A stretch of DNA of 64,000 nucleotides from Actinomycetes bacterium (GCA_021816935.1 JAKAWR010000004.1:88435-152434); one strand, 5' to 3'; counted from the first letter of the stretch, positions 33,215 to 42,684 are shown. The notes: generated by a model from the letters alone, not told the origin. Program-made: numbers and translations.

Positions 33215-35476
33215 TCAGAAGGGATGGGTACCGCAGCGGAAAAAGTAAGGCAAGTTGGTGAGCGGCGCACTCACGATTGCGTTCTTCGGCCCCGTTTCGG
33301 TGAGTCCGGTTTGCGGGTCCTGCCAGCAGCCGACTGGGAAGTAGACGCTGGCGCTGGTGGCACCCTCCGTGACTACGGGCGCGACCAGTACGTCCTCTCC
33401 GAGCGCCCATTCCTCTGTCTGCGCCGCGGCCTGCGGGTCACCTGGGAACTCCAACCAAAGGGGCCTTGTCGGGGGGATCCCCGTCTTGTCCGCCTCCTGC
33501 CACAATTTCAGGATGAGCGGGGCGGCCGCTTCATGAAGTGACGATAGCGCGTCATAGACCTGTACCGTCTGAAGGTCGTAGGACCAGGGGGTGTGAAGCC
33601 CGCATCCTCCGGCCCCGTGGAGACGGAACACCGGGCTCAGCACTGCCCACTCAGCCCAGCGAAGGAAGAGCCGCTTTGTGGTGCAGGGCGTCGTGTAGGA
33701 CGAGTAGCCGCCGATGTCGGTCCCGTACCCGTACGCACCGCCGATGGCGCGGCTGAGCATATCCTCCGTAAGCGAGGCCAGCCCCGAAGCCTGCCCCCAG
33801 TTGGTGGCCTCGTCTCCCGGGAAGTTGGCCGCTTCGTAGGCGGCTGAGCCCGGGGTGCCCGAGAAGCCGGCACGGTTGTCGAACCAGAGGGTACGGCCGG
33901 GATGCGAGTGCTCGTAAGCTTCCATGGCGTCGCGAGTAGCCAACATGTAGAGGACGTCGTACTCGTTGTGCATCGTGGCGCCGGCCTGGCCGTTGTAGAA
34001 GTGCATGCCGACCATGACCTCCTCGCCGAAGTCCTGTTCGAATCCGTCGAAGCCCATGTTGAATATCTTGTCGAGCTCAGCGCCCCACCAGCGGACCGCG
34101 GCGGGATTAGTGAAGTCGAGGAGCGCTATCTTCTGGCCCAGGGTCCCTGTCGTCACATAGGTCTTGCCGGATGCGTTCTTGACGGTGAGGCCCTCGCGGT
34201 CCGGCGCGGACCCAGGTGCCACCCACGGTCGAATGTAGGCGAGCGGGTGAATGCCGAGGGCCAGGAGCTGGGACACGACGTGCTGCTGTGCGGCGAAGGT
34301 GCCGCGCGTCGGCAGGATGAAGCCGTTGTCGTTCGGGGTGCCGAACCCGAAGCCCTCGATCCGGTAGGCGGTAAGCGGCAGGTGATAGCGCTTGATGTTC
34401 GCGATGTCCTGTTCCATCTGGGCGTCGTAAAGCGTGGATGTATCGCCGAAGTTCTTGACCTCGCGGTCGAGCATCGGCCCCAGGCCCCAGGACGGTGGTG
34501 CCGGCTGGCGGCCACTGATGGCGGTGATGTCCGCGATTGCCCGAGCGGGAGTGTCGGGAGCAACGTAGTAGTTGAGCGATGCAGCCGAGACGGCGACGCT
34601 CCACTCGCTGGCGTGATCAGAGTCCATCCTGAACCAGGAGAGCTGAGGCTGGTCGAGAAGGAAGCCGTAGCCGGCCGACGAGATGAACTGAGCTTGCGGG
34701 TAATACGCCGCAGTGGGACCGTTCGGGTAGAGAACCCCGGAGGGCGTGCCGGGCTGTCCGAGCCCCGGCACGTTCTCCTCGGACACCCAGTTGACGAGCG
34801 CGTTGCCATGCTGGTTGAGGGCGTTGTGGCGCCCCCCGAAGCCGTAGAATGCCTCGCCGGGCGGCGAGTCGAACGAGTCGCTCATCATGACTACACCTGC
34901 GGCGGGTTGCGGGGTCACCGAGACGTGTATCAGGTTGCCGTTCGCAGGCCGGATGTCGACCCTGAGGGTCCGTCCTGACGGGTCGTTTGTGGACAGGGTG
35001 AGGATCACGCCCCGCCTGGTCTGCCGCTCGGCGATGACCTTGCGCGCCGAGTACTGTATACCGGACTCCACTCCCTGCTTGAGATCGCCCAGCCAGATCG
35101 GGTTGCTTTTCTGCGTGATGGTCTCGCTGCCGACCAGGAACGACAGGGGCGCGTACAGCTGGGCGCTGTGTTGCGCGGGTATTCCGGGGGGAATGGGGTC
35201 TGTGGTGCGGGGGAGCCTGGACGGAGCGGGTTCGGTGTTGGCGACCTCCGACAGTACGGGACTCTCTTCCGCGCCGGAGCGGATCTGCAGCCGGAAGGGG
35301 TTTGCGGTGATGATTGCCGCGGCGCCGTTACCGTGAACTGCAATCCGGTTAGCCACAGGAGCCGAGCCGGAACCGCAGGAGGCTAGGAGCGCAGCAACCG
35401 GTATCAGTGCCAAGCAGCCCGATCGCAAGCGGTACGAGTTCTGGCTATGGTGCTTCAATCGAGACTTGTAGTGCAC
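33215..35476 (-). CDS. GH31 family glycoside hydrolase, lipoprotein
   Basis: A 753-residue secreted enzyme. The lipoprotein signal ends ALIPVAALLASC. The GH31 nucleophile Asp482 lies in GFEQDFGEEV and the acid/base Asp555 in FPGDEATNWG. GTDIGGYSSY and PTRPLWLEFPGD complete the family pattern. The MHNEYDVLY and DIGGY layout recalls alpha-glucosidase/sulfoquinovosidase subgroups; the exact sugar is not determinable. GTG 35476 is chosen as the start of a plausible signal peptide. The open frame continues upstream antisense to the ABC genes, which I reject. It lies downstream of the ABC exporter genes on the same strand. Confidence 0.88.
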   Translation of the reverse strand: MHYKSRLKHHSQNSYRLRSGCLALIPVAALLASCGSGSAPVANRIAVHGNGAAAIITANPFRLQIRSGAEESPVLSEVANTEPAPSRLPRTTDPIPPGIPAQHSAQLYAPLSFLVGSETITQKSNPIWLGDLKQGVESGIQYSARKVIAERQTRRGVILTLSTNDPSGRTLRVDIRPANGNLIHVSVTPQPAAGVVMMSDSFDSPPGEAFYGFGGRHNALNQHGNALVNWVSEENVPGLGQPGTPSGVLYPNGPTAAYYPQAQFISSAGYGFLLDQPQLSWFRMDSDHASEWSVAVSAASLNYYVAPDTPARAIADITAISGRQPAPPSWGLGPMLDREVKNFGDTSTLYDAQMEQDIANIKRYHLPLTAYRIEGFGFGTPNDNGFILPTRGTFAAQQHVVSQLLALGIHPLAYIRPWVAPGSAPDREGLTVKNASGKTYVTTGTLGQKIALLDFTNPAAVRWWGAELDKIFNMGFDGFEQDFGEEVMVGMHFYNGQAGATMHNEYDVLYMLATRDAMEAYEHSHPGRTLWFDNRAGFSGTPGSAAYEAANFPGDEATNWGQASGLASLTEDMLSRAIGGAYGYGTDIGGYSSYTTPCTTKRLFLRWAEWAVLSPVFRLHGAGGCGLHTPWSYDLQTVQVYDALSSLHEAAAPLILKLWQEADKTGIPPTRPLWLEFPGDPQAAAQTEEWALGEDVLVAPVVTEGATSASVYFPVGCWQDPQTGLTETGPKNAIVSAPLTNLPYFFRCGTHPF

Positions 35477-35488
35477 CGTGCCAGCATA

Positions 35489-35539
35489 GAGGTTCAGCGG
35501 ATGGGCAGGATGGGTTGCCGGAGGCAGCGCTGAGGCTCT
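35489..35539. repeat. Degenerate pair of repeat ends (51 bp) after the ABC permease gene
   Basis: GAGGTTCAGCGGATGGGCAG resembles the left end and GCGCTGAGGCTCT the right end of the element family, back to back with little interior. It touches the permease stop codon. No target duplication is seen. Probably a decayed short copy. Confidence 0.45.
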
Positions 35540-36348
35540 CAGGTGACGTCGGAACGGAGCGTCGTCAGGGATCCGGCGATTACAAAGACCAGCCCGTAGA
35601 TCAATAGTGCCAGCGCGCCCTCCCACCACGTGACCAGTTTCAGACCGGTGATGCCGGTAAGGAAGCCTCCGCCGTGACCCCCCTTTATTGCATGAGCGGT
35701 CACCGATTCGAGGGCCTGCGCCGCTTCGCCGGGTAGCCACCGCCCGACGGCTGGGACTGTCGATGCGACCAGGGGCTCGATCACAGCGCTCGCGCCGAGC
35801 CCGGTCACCAGTGCTGCCACCTGGTTTTTCATGATTGCACCGAGCCCGAGCCCGTAAACACCGAAGAGGACCGTGGCAAATAGCACGCCAGGGAAAACGT
35901 GGCCGAATGCTCCAAGCATCTCGGCTATGTTGCCGTGGCCGCTGGCTACCAATCCGAAGCCGAGCAGCAGCCCGGCCACCCCGCCTGCAACTGCGACGGC
36001 AACCGCTGCGCCTGCTGCGGCGAACAGCTTCGCTGCGGCGACGCGTCCCCGTCGGGGCTCGTACAGGAAGGTGGGGGTGACGGTCTTGTGGCGGTACTCC
36101 CCTGTCACCATGAGGATCCCGAGGATAAGGGCCAGATCGAGTACCACATCCATGGTCGACAGGACGAGGTCGAACCATGCTCTCGTACCCTCGGTCGGGA
36201 AAATGAGATGGCGAATCCCGTTGTTGTGCGGGGCGAACCCGACCAGGAGCCCGCCTGGCAGCGTGAATGCTACCGCGATGATCAGGATCACCCATGTGGA
36301 CCAAACCGTGCGCAGCTTGACCAACTCGGCTCGCACCAGCCGGCTCAT
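35539..36348 (-). CDS. ABC-2 type exporter permease
   Basis: A 269-residue integral membrane protein with about six hydrophobic segments, including WSTWVILIIAVAFTLPGGLL, LDLALILGILMVTGEY (with the conserved GEYRHKTV-type loop following) and WEGALALLIYGLVFVIAGSL. The RAELVKLRTVWSTW start is typical of actinobacterial ABC-2 permeases. It is coupled to the ATPase gene by a 4-bp ATGA overlap. The substrate is unknown; drug, lipid or peptide export are all possible. Confidence 0.85.
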   Translation of the reverse strand: MSRLVRAELVKLRTVWSTWVILIIAVAFTLPGGLLVGFAPHNNGIRHLIFPTEGTRAWFDLVLSTMDVVLDLALILGILMVTGEYRHKTVTPTFLYEPRRGRVAAAKLFAAAGAAVAVAVAGGVAGLLLGFGLVASGHGNIAEMLGAFGHVFPGVLFATVLFGVYGLGLGAIMKNQVAALVTGLGASAVIEPLVASTVPAVGRWLPGEAAQALESVTAHAIKGGHGGGFLTGITGLKLVTWWEGALALLIYGLVFVIAGSLTTLRSDVT

Positions 36349-37316
36349 CTTTCTCCCCCTCTAACGTAGCCGGGTACCGCTCCGGGTGAATAACCGGGCA
36401 CCATGTCGCCGAGTCCGGCACCCTCGGTCATCTCGAAGAAAAGTCCTTCGAGTGATCCACCGCCCGACGTCATCTCGTAGACGAGGATCCCGTTAGCGGT
36501 TATGACGGGGGCAACCGCCTCAGGGCTGGCTCCCTGAACGGTCACCGTCGTGGCGTCGTTCATGTTGACGCAACCTGGCGCGAAGCCGGCATCCCGGAGG
36601 GCGGCCAGGAGGCGGGCCTGCTCGTGCTCTGGCGTCCGTATGCGGACGGTGGCCGCCTGCCGGTCCAGCATCTCCGAAAGGCGGCCTTTTCCGACGAGGT
36701 GTCCGCGTGCGAGGATGACCACCTCGTCGACGGTCTGAGCCGCCTCTGCCAGCAGGTGAGACGACACGAGGACGACCCGGCCCAACGAGGCGAACGACCG
36801 GAGGAACTGGCGTATCCAGGCAATGCCCTGCGGGTCGAGGCCGTTTGCGGGTTCATCGAGGATCAGTATCTCCGGGTCGCCGAGTACAGCGCGGGCGAGC
36901 TCGAGCCTCTGGCGCATGCCCATCGAGTAACCCCCGACCCGGGCGTTCGCGACTTCGGAGAGGCCCACCATAGCGAGCACCTCGTCCACTCTGGTCCGGT
37001 CGATCCCCGAGGCGGTCGCGATGGCGAGCAGGTGCTTTCGGGCCGACCTACCTGGGTGGAATCCGGATGCCTCCAGCACGGCCCCGACTGCGCGGGTCTG
37101 GTTGGGAAGATCGCGGTAGGGTACGCCGTTGAGGAGAGCGGTTCCTGAGTCGGGTGACACCAGGCCCAACAGCATCCGCAAGGTCGTCGTCTTGCCGGCA
37201 CCGTTCGGCCCGAGGAAGCCTGTCACCACACCCGGCCCAACTGTGAAGCTGAGGTCGCTGACTGCCAGCACGCTTCCGAAGCGCTTTGTAAGACCCTGGA
37301 GGCGGAGATCTGGCAT
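36345..37316 (-). CDS. ABC transporter ATP-binding protein
   Basis: A 323-residue ATPase of a two-component exporter. Walker A is GFLGPNGAGKTTTLRMLLGL, the ABC signature is YSMGMRQRLELARAVLG, Walker B is ILILDEPANGLDP, and the H-loop is SSHLLAE. A C-terminal domain of about 100 residues follows, as in DrrA/BcrA-type exporters. The start ATG 37316 fits MPDLRLQGLTKRFG; the open frame upstream is not needed. Its stop overlaps the permease start. Confidence 0.92.
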   Translation of the reverse strand: MPDLRLQGLTKRFGSVLAVSDLSFTVGPGVVTGFLGPNGAGKTTTLRMLLGLVSPDSGTALLNGVPYRDLPNQTRAVGAVLEASGFHPGRSARKHLLAIATASGIDRTRVDEVLAMVGLSEVANARVGGYSMGMRQRLELARAVLGDPEILILDEPANGLDPQGIAWIRQFLRSFASLGRVVLVSSHLLAEAAQTVDEVVILARGHLVGKGRLSEMLDRQAATVRIRTPEHEQARLLAALRDAGFAPGCVNMNDATTVTVQGASPEAVAPVITANGILVYEMTSGGGSLEGLFFEMTEGAGLGDMVPGYSPGAVPGYVRGGER

Positions 37317-37655
37317 CGCCGGTGTCAGGATGTTCGCAGGGGAGCCCAAAGCTGCCGGAGCCGCAGCGACGGAGGCAGGGTCTGTGACGATGGCGGCGAC
37401 ATGCGGATAAGCTGGTCGGCAGACATTTGATTTCCATCCTACCAGTGGGGCTCCCCACTCACCCTGCAGGATCCGTCCACCGAGAACAGGGCGTCTATGG
37501 TCATAGCGAGGTCGTAACGCTCGCCGGTGCCGGCGGGCTCGCAGATGTGCTCGATGCCGACGTGATGGTGTTTCTTCACGTAGGAAGGGTGCATTGTCCA
37601 TCACAGCCTGCATGCTTGTCGCCTTACCGGCTGTTGCGCACGGTAGGGTTGGGTA

Positions 37656-38465
37656 ATGAACTCTGGCGGGCACCGCTACCTGCACGGCCATCACGATGCT
37701 GTACTGCGATCGCACCGGCGCAGGACGATCGAGACGTCCGCTGCGTACGTCATCCCGAGGCTGCAGAGCGATTCGGACGTGCTCGACGCCGGATGTGGCC
37801 CGGGAAGTATTACCGTCGGGTTCGCCGCCCAGGTACCGAACGGATCGGTGATTGGTATCGACTCGGAGCCGAGCGTGCTTGACGAGGCACGCTCGCTGGC
37901 CGAAGCCGAAGGGCGCACCAATCTGACCTTCGAGGTCGGTGACATCTACCGGATGGGGTTCGAGGCTGAGCGGTTCGATGTCGTACACGTGCACAATGTC
38001 CTCCAGCATCTCGACGATCCGGTCGCGGCGCTCGGTGAGATGCGAAGGGTGTGCAGGAAACAAGGTTTCGTCGCTGCCCGTGAATCAGACTACGGTGCCA
38101 TGTTCTGGTACCCCGAATCCGAGGCCCTGGCCGAATGGCGCGCTCTCTACCGCAAGGTAGCCAGGAGTGCGGGAGGCGAGCCCGACGCCGGCAGGCATCT
38201 TGCGGCTTGGGCTCGCTCGGCCGGTTTCTCCGGCGTCGAGGCGTCTGCAAGCTGCTCGTGTTACGCCACGGCCGAGGAGAAGCAGTGGTGGGGCGGGCTG
38301 TGGGCTGAGCGTATCGTCCAATCACGCTTCGCGGAGCAGGCGGCCGGCGGTCACCTTGCCGCCACCGAAGATCTCGAGCGGCTTGCCGAGGGGTGGCAAG
38401 AGTGGGTCACGACACCCGATGCGTGCTTTTTCATCCCGCATGCGGAAGTGATCTGCACGCCGTAG
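37656..38465 (+). CDS. Class I SAM-dependent methyltransferase (UbiE/Methyltransf_25 type)
   Basis: A 269-residue methyltransferase. SAM motif I is SDVLDAGCGPGSITVGFAAQ, with IGIDSEPSVL and FDVVHVHNVLQHLDDPVAAL downstream. Similar proteins act on small molecules, quinones or antibiotics; the substrate is not identifiable. The ATG has no Shine-Dalgarno. TAGGGT about 7 nt before it could be a -10 box, so the message may be leaderless. A 340-bp gap without other genes separates it from the divergent ABC operon. Confidence 0.85.
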   Translation: MNSGGHRYLHGHHDAVLRSHRRRTIETSAAYVIPRLQSDSDVLDAGCGPGSITVGFAAQVPNGSVIGIDSEPSVLDEARSLAEAEGRTNLTFEVGDIYRMGFEAERFDVVHVHNVLQHLDDPVAALGEMRRVCRKQGFVAARESDYGAMFWYPESEALAEWRALYRKVARSAGGEPDAGRHLAAWARSAGFSGVEASASCSCYATAEEKQWWGGLWAERIVQSRFAEQAAGGHLAATEDLERLAEGWQEWVTTPDACFFIPHAEVICTP

Positions 38466-38490
38466 CCGTAGCCGCAGTGGACACCGGAGG

Positions 38491-38508
38491 ACGTTTCCGC
38501 GGAAACGT
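38491..38508. promoter_or_regulatory. Perfect 18-bp palindrome between convergent genes
   Basis: ACGTTTCCGCGGAAACGT is a perfect dyad in the 140-bp gap between convergent genes. It could fold as a 7-bp stem with a CGCG loop (terminator) or be a protein-binding site. There is no U tract. Confidence 0.5.
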
Positions 38509-38605
38509 TCGCCGCGCGACGCAACAAGGGGGACCACCCCCTCAACCTGGGTTCGCCAGTATGTCGTAGGGAACGTGAACCTCTCGCCCCTGGCGCCCCA
38601 GCCTG

Positions 38606-39658
38606 TCAGCCGCTCACGAGTTGGGAGAGAGCGTCGAGCTGAGCGGCAGTCCCGATGCCGATGAGCACGTCGCCTTCGCTGATGAGCATCCCGGGCGACG
38701 GGTTGGTCACGAAACTACCGTCAGCGTGCCGTACGGCGAGTACGAGCGCTCCGGTCCGGTCGTGCAGGCGGATGGAGCGCAGGCTTTCGTTGCGAAGGGG
38801 CGATCCGGCGGAGACCGTCACCTCCTCGAGCCTGAACTCGAGAGTTCCGTCATGCATGACCACGTCTACGAAATCCACCACGTGCGGCTGGATTGCGAAA
38901 CCCGCCATGCGGTCACCGCCGAGCCTCTGCGGGTTGACCACGTGGTCTGCCCCTGCCCGCAGTAGCTTCGGTTCCGACGCCTCGCTGCGTGCCCGGGCGA
39001 TGATCTGGAGATCAGGTCGCAACGACCTGGCCGCAACGGTCACGTAGAGGTTGTCCGCGTCGGTGTCCAGTGCGGCGACGAGCGTTCCCGCCTTCGCGAT
39101 CCCTGCAGCCTCGAGTGTGGCGTCGTCAGTGACGTCCCCGATCACGGATGCGTGGGGAATGTCAACTATCCGTTCGTGGTCGCGGTCGACGACCACTACG
39201 GCCCGCCGGGTGTTCGCGAGGAACCGGACTACCTCCCTTCCCACGCGGCCCCAGCCGCAGACGATGACATGACCTGTCATGCGGTCGATCTCTCTTTCCA
39301 TCCGACGCCTCCTGACCAGGTCGCGCATATGGCCGTCGAGTAGGACCTCGAGGGCTGCTGTGAACGTGTAAAGTGCCGTGCCGACCCCCACGAGGATCAG
39401 CACCATCGTGAAGACCTTGCCGGCCGTGCCGAACGGGTGAAGCGTGCCGAAACCCACGGTACTCACCGTGATGATGGTCTGGTACACGGCATCGAGAGCG
39501 CTGAACCCGAGAGCTGCGTAGCCGATCGTACCCGCAGCGATTACCGCGGCAAAGACAACCGTACCTATACGCACTCTCCTGAAGGGCTCTCCTCCGGGAG
39601 CCGGAACGTGCAGGCCGGCCGACCGGTGTCGTTCAGCGTGTTGCACCGTTAGCGACAT
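38606..39658 (-). CDS. Potassium channel with TrkA-N/TrkA-C (RCK) domains
   Basis: A 350-residue membrane protein. Two transmembrane helices (VVFAAVIAAGTIGYAALGFS and FTMVLILVGVGTALYTFTAAL) flank the pore loop YQTIITVSTVGFGTLHPFGT. The filter reads TVGFG, not TVGYG, a tolerated variant. The cytoplasmic RCK domain follows: HVIVCGWGRVGREVVRFLA with VVVVDRDHER, then a TrkA-C domain ending SEGDVLIGIGTAAQLDALSQ. It is likely a ligand-gated K+ channel. ATG 39658 fits. Confidence 0.92.
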   Translation of the reverse strand: MSLTVQHAERHRSAGLHVPAPGGEPFRRVRIGTVVFAAVIAAGTIGYAALGFSALDAVYQTIITVSTVGFGTLHPFGTAGKVFTMVLILVGVGTALYTFTAALEVLLDGHMRDLVRRRRMEREIDRMTGHVIVCGWGRVGREVVRFLANTRRAVVVVDRDHERIVDIPHASVIGDVTDDATLEAAGIAKAGTLVAALDTDADNLYVTVAARSLRPDLQIIARARSEASEPKLLRAGADHVVNPQRLGGDRMAGFAIQPHVVDFVDVVMHDGTLEFRLEEVTVSAGSPLRNESLRSIRLHDRTGALVLAVRHADGSFVTNPSPGMLISEGDVLIGIGTAAQLDALSQLVSG

Positions 39659-39730
39659 TACCTGCTCGATGCCCGCGACAGCGGCGTCTTGCCGGCTGCG
39701 CGGGATGTTATTCGCGGGAGCGGTTAATGT

Positions 39731-40570
39731 CTAGCCGGTGAGGGCCACCCGGATGGCCTCGTATGTGATAAGCGAGACGGCGATGTACTGCACCGTATAG
39801 GCGGCAATAGTGAAGCTGTGGAAAATCTCGTGGAACCCGAACCACCGGGGCGACGGATCGGGCCACCTCAGCCCGTAGACCAGCCCGCCTATCGTGTAGA
39901 GCCCTCCGCCCGTCACGATCAGGGCGAACGGAGCGACCCCGGCTCCGTGGAGGAGTTGGGGCACGAAGAACGCCGCTATCCATCCGAGCACGACATAGAG
40001 GGGCGTGTAGAGCCACCGGGGAGCATTTACCCACACCAACCGGAAGAGGACGCCGGCAAGGGCGCCCGCCCAGACGACCGCCAGCACCGTGACCCGTGCC
40101 GCACCGTGCAATGCGAGGACGGCAACCGGTGTGTAGGAGCCTGCGATCATGAGGTAGATGTTGGCGTGATCGAGGCGCTTCAGTACCTGGTGGGCATGCC
40201 TGCTCCAATGGCCCCGATGGTAGACGGCGGACACGCCGAAAAGCATGGACGATGTAACCGCATAGATGGCGCCGGCGGCGCGTCCTGCACCCGTGGGTGC
40301 CAGGGCAACGAGCACCAGGCCGCTGACTACGGCGAGCGGGAAGGCGACCATGTGGAGCCAGCCTCGCAGGAGCGGTTTCGCCGGGTCCTCCGCGATCTCG
40401 CTGTATTGTCCCGCCCCCCTGCCCTCGGGCGATCCTGCAACCCCGGCCTCAGGCGAGGTAGCTGATCCGGCTGAGCCGTGCCCGGCATTGCCAGAGCGCC
40501 GGACATGACGTTGCCCTGTGGTCACTTCGTGATCAGGGTGCCGATCATGACCGATGGGTAGTAAACGCAC
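39731..40570 (-). CDS. Hemolysin III / PAQR family membrane protein
   Basis: A 279-residue protein with seven hydrophobic segments after an approximately 60-residue hydrophilic N-terminus. The conserved SAVYHRGHWSRHAHQVLKRL DHAN region and the C-terminal FHEIFHSFTIAAY metal-binding histidine motif mark the HlyIII (TrhA/YqfA) family. Members are thought to affect membrane lipid balance; hemolytic activity is not generally shown. The start is uncertain: 40570 gives the longest form, and GTG 40525 is an alternative. Confidence 0.88.
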   Translation of the reverse strand: MRLLPIGHDRHPDHEVTTGQRHVRRSGNAGHGSAGSATSPEAGVAGSPEGRGAGQYSEIAEDPAKPLLRGWLHMVAFPLAVVSGLVLVALAPTGAGRAAGAIYAVTSSMLFGVSAVYHRGHWSRHAHQVLKRLDHANIYLMIAGSYTPVAVLALHGAARVTVLAVVWAGALAGVLFRLVWVNAPRWLYTPLYVVLGWIAAFFVPQLLHGAGVAPFALIVTGGGLYTIGGLVYGLRWPDPSPRWFGFHEIFHSFTIAAYTVQYIAVSLITYEAIRVALTG

Positions 40571-40756
40571 AAGCCAATGCTAACCGCTGCCTAGCGCGTT
40601 TAACGGTCAGGCCGGTTCGGGCTTGGGCGTTGCGTGCGGTTCCATAGGATCCTCCGTCAGCTCGGCGGGCGACCGCGACCGTTGGCTATGGCGCCGCCGC
40701 CCGTGCGGGTGAGAGCGTCCGCCGCGTGTCGCGTGCGTGCTGGTACCGTTGTCCCC

Positions 40757-41288
40757 GTGGGGAAGCGCAGTGTATGGCCGGCCGCGGCGGCACTGGGATT
40801 GGTAGCGATGGCGTCCGTTGCACCGGCGTGCGGTACCTCCAAGCCGGGCCGTCCTTCGGTTCCGGTCTCGTCCGGGCCGGGCGCCCCGAGTACTACTACG
40901 CAGCGCTTGGGCGGAGCCATAGCGCCGGGGGCGTCCGCGTCATGGCCTCAGCCCGGCAACAATGCCTGGGGCGATCGCTACTCGTCCGACCGGCACCGTT
41001 GCGTGGCAGCTTGCCACTTCGAGCCCCGCTATTGGGGGGACTACGGTGACATCCGGTGGGCTGGTCCTCTTCGGCACCGAGCACGGGACACTCTACGCGC
41101 TCGACGCCCGAACGGGCAGGATCGTCTGGAAGGCCGCCGCCGCCGGGCCCATAGGTGCTGCTCCTACCGTCTACGACTTCGACAGGGCGACGTATGTGGC
41201 CGTGACCGTTGGTGGGGCGGACTCCTTTGTCTACGACTACCCCTACTCGGGTGCGGGGTTCGTGCGCGTATGGAAGCTCGCCTGGTGA
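40757..41288 (+). pseudogene. Remnant of a PQQ-type beta-propeller lipoprotein (frameshift and internal loss)
   Basis: The first frame gives a lipoprotein start (VWPAAAALGLVAMASVAPAC) and WPQPGNNAWGDRYS, the usual N-terminal repeat of PQQ-propeller enzymes. It then shifts frame near 40975-41000. A second frame continues with PTGTVAWQLATSSPAIGG, GTEHGTLYALDARTGRIVWKA and YVAVTVGG, which is the C-terminal part of such propellers. Most of the propeller is missing. A broken or sequencing-damaged gene is likelier than two real genes. Confidence 0.65.
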
Positions 41289-41316
41289 TCGGTAGGTTCG
41301 GTTCTGACCGCTCCCG

Positions 41317-42453
41317 TTACGACCGCTCGACCCGGGCGAAGACGGCCACGAGGCCACAGAGCGCAACCCCGGGAACGAGCAGCCAGAAGGGGCGCCAGGC
41401 CCACCAGGCTGCCGTCGCTGTGGTCAGCAGGTGCCCGCCGAGATGGTCGAACACCGTTATCACGGCTGCGATAGCGGTCATGTGCCACAGGAACACCGTC
41501 ATCGCCACACCATTCGCCGCGACGACCGCACCCCATACCCGGCGCCGCGACAGCGACCGCTCCAGGGCCGGACGGACGATGAAGAGCAAGCCGAGTTGAA
41601 GAACGGCAAGAGCGGCGATGCAGACGGTGGTCGGGAACATGTTGGCGATGCCCGCCCCCGAGGTAGCCACCATCGAGCGTTGGTATCCCTCGAAGGTGGT
41701 GAGCAGCCCGAGTGCCCCAGCGCCGGTTCCGAGAAGGGCAAGCCCCATCGCACGCTCGCGGCTGCGGGGCATGCCCCGGACGATCATGTCGCGCCAGAAG
41801 CACCCGAGCTGGTGGCAGAACACCCAAACGAGTGCCGTGGTGAGGTATCCCCTCCCCGATGCCAACATAGCTGCGACGAGTACCAGCGGGATTGCCGGGC
41901 CGTAGCGCTCGTGCAGCCGGGCCGTCAGCGGGACGAGCAGCACGACGGCGGTGTACACGCCGAGGAACCACAGCGGGACGAATATGACCATTCCCCAGTG
42001 AAGGACGTTCGCCTGTGCCCCGCCGATTGTGACTAGCAGGAGGTCCAGCACGGCCCAGATGGCGATGTAGATCGCTGCCGGCCGGAGGAGCCTGCGCGTA
42101 CGGCGGCGCCAGAACTCCAGCGTGCCCCCTCCCGACCGCCTGACCGACTGCCAACTGGCGAGATTTGAGAATCCCCCGACGATGAAGAACGCTGGCATCA
42201 CCTGCAGTACCCATGTAGCCAGCCATAGGCCGGGGACGCTGCCTATGAAGTTCGGCATGACGAGACGGCCGTGGTGCCACTGGGTTTCCGAGAAAACCCA
42301 GTGCCAGAGCACGACGACCGTGATGGCAAGGACGCGCACGAAATCGACGGTTCGCACCCGCTCGGGGGGCGTAGCGTCGACGAGTGCGCTCACGGAGAGG
42401 CCGGGAGCCTCCGGTGCAGAAGGGGTGGCAGATGTTGCTGTTTCGGTGGTCAT
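41317..42453 (-). CDS. Acyltransferase 3 family membrane protein
   Basis: A 378-residue protein with about ten hydrophobic segments. The N-terminal VDFVRVLAITVVVLWHWVF carries the catalytic-type His of the Acyl_transf_3 family, and MPAFFIVGGFSNLASWQ and RRTRRLLRPAAIYI follow the family order. These enzymes O-acetylate or acylate surface glycans and other exported molecules. The ATG is 6 bp from a palindrome (42459-42478), so local control is likely. It converges with the PQQ remnant. Confidence 0.88.
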   Translation of the reverse strand: MTTETATSATPSAPEAPGLSVSALVDATPPERVRTVDFVRVLAITVVVLWHWVFSETQWHHGRLVMPNFIGSVPGLWLATWVLQVMPAFFIVGGFSNLASWQSVRRSGGGTLEFWRRRTRRLLRPAAIYIAIWAVLDLLLVTIGGAQANVLHWGMVIFVPLWFLGVYTAVVLLVPLTARLHERYGPAIPLVLVAAMLASGRGYLTTALVWVFCHQLGCFWRDMIVRGMPRSRERAMGLALLGTGAGALGLLTTFEGYQRSMVATSGAGIANMFPTTVCIAALAVLQLGLLFIVRPALERSLSRRRVWGAVVAANGVAMTVFLWHMTAIAAVITVFDHLGGHLLTTATAAWWAWRPFWLLVPGVALCGLVAVFARVERS

Positions 42454-42458
42454 GATAA

Positions 42459-42478
42459 TCAGGGTAAGCTTATCTTGA
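42459..42478. promoter_or_regulatory. 20-bp palindrome at the acyltransferase promoter
   Basis: TCAGGGTAAG and CTTATCTTGA form a 20-bp dyad with two mismatched pairs. It lies just upstream of the start codon, where it could block transcription. It recalls metal-regulator boxes of the DtxR/IdeR type, but the centre spacing differs by one base, so that assignment is only a guess. Confidence 0.45.
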
Positions 42479-42684
42479 GACCCTTGCTATCCTGGCAACC
42501 CCCCATTACTGCCTGGGGAGCCCCCCAGGGTGCTCGCCCGCGGACCGAGACAGTTGCACGGCCGGCGGGCTACGCACCGTCGAAGGGAAACCACGTATAC
42601 CGCAGATCGGGTTATGCTCCTGTGCCATAATGTGGCGACGCCAAACGTGAAGATAGGGGAGGTCTAGACGTGAACGCCTCTTGG

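Noticed and set aside
35477-36421. N-terminal extension of the GH31 open frame
   Set aside because: It runs antisense to the ABC permease, has no domain, and a lipoprotein signal begins at 35476.
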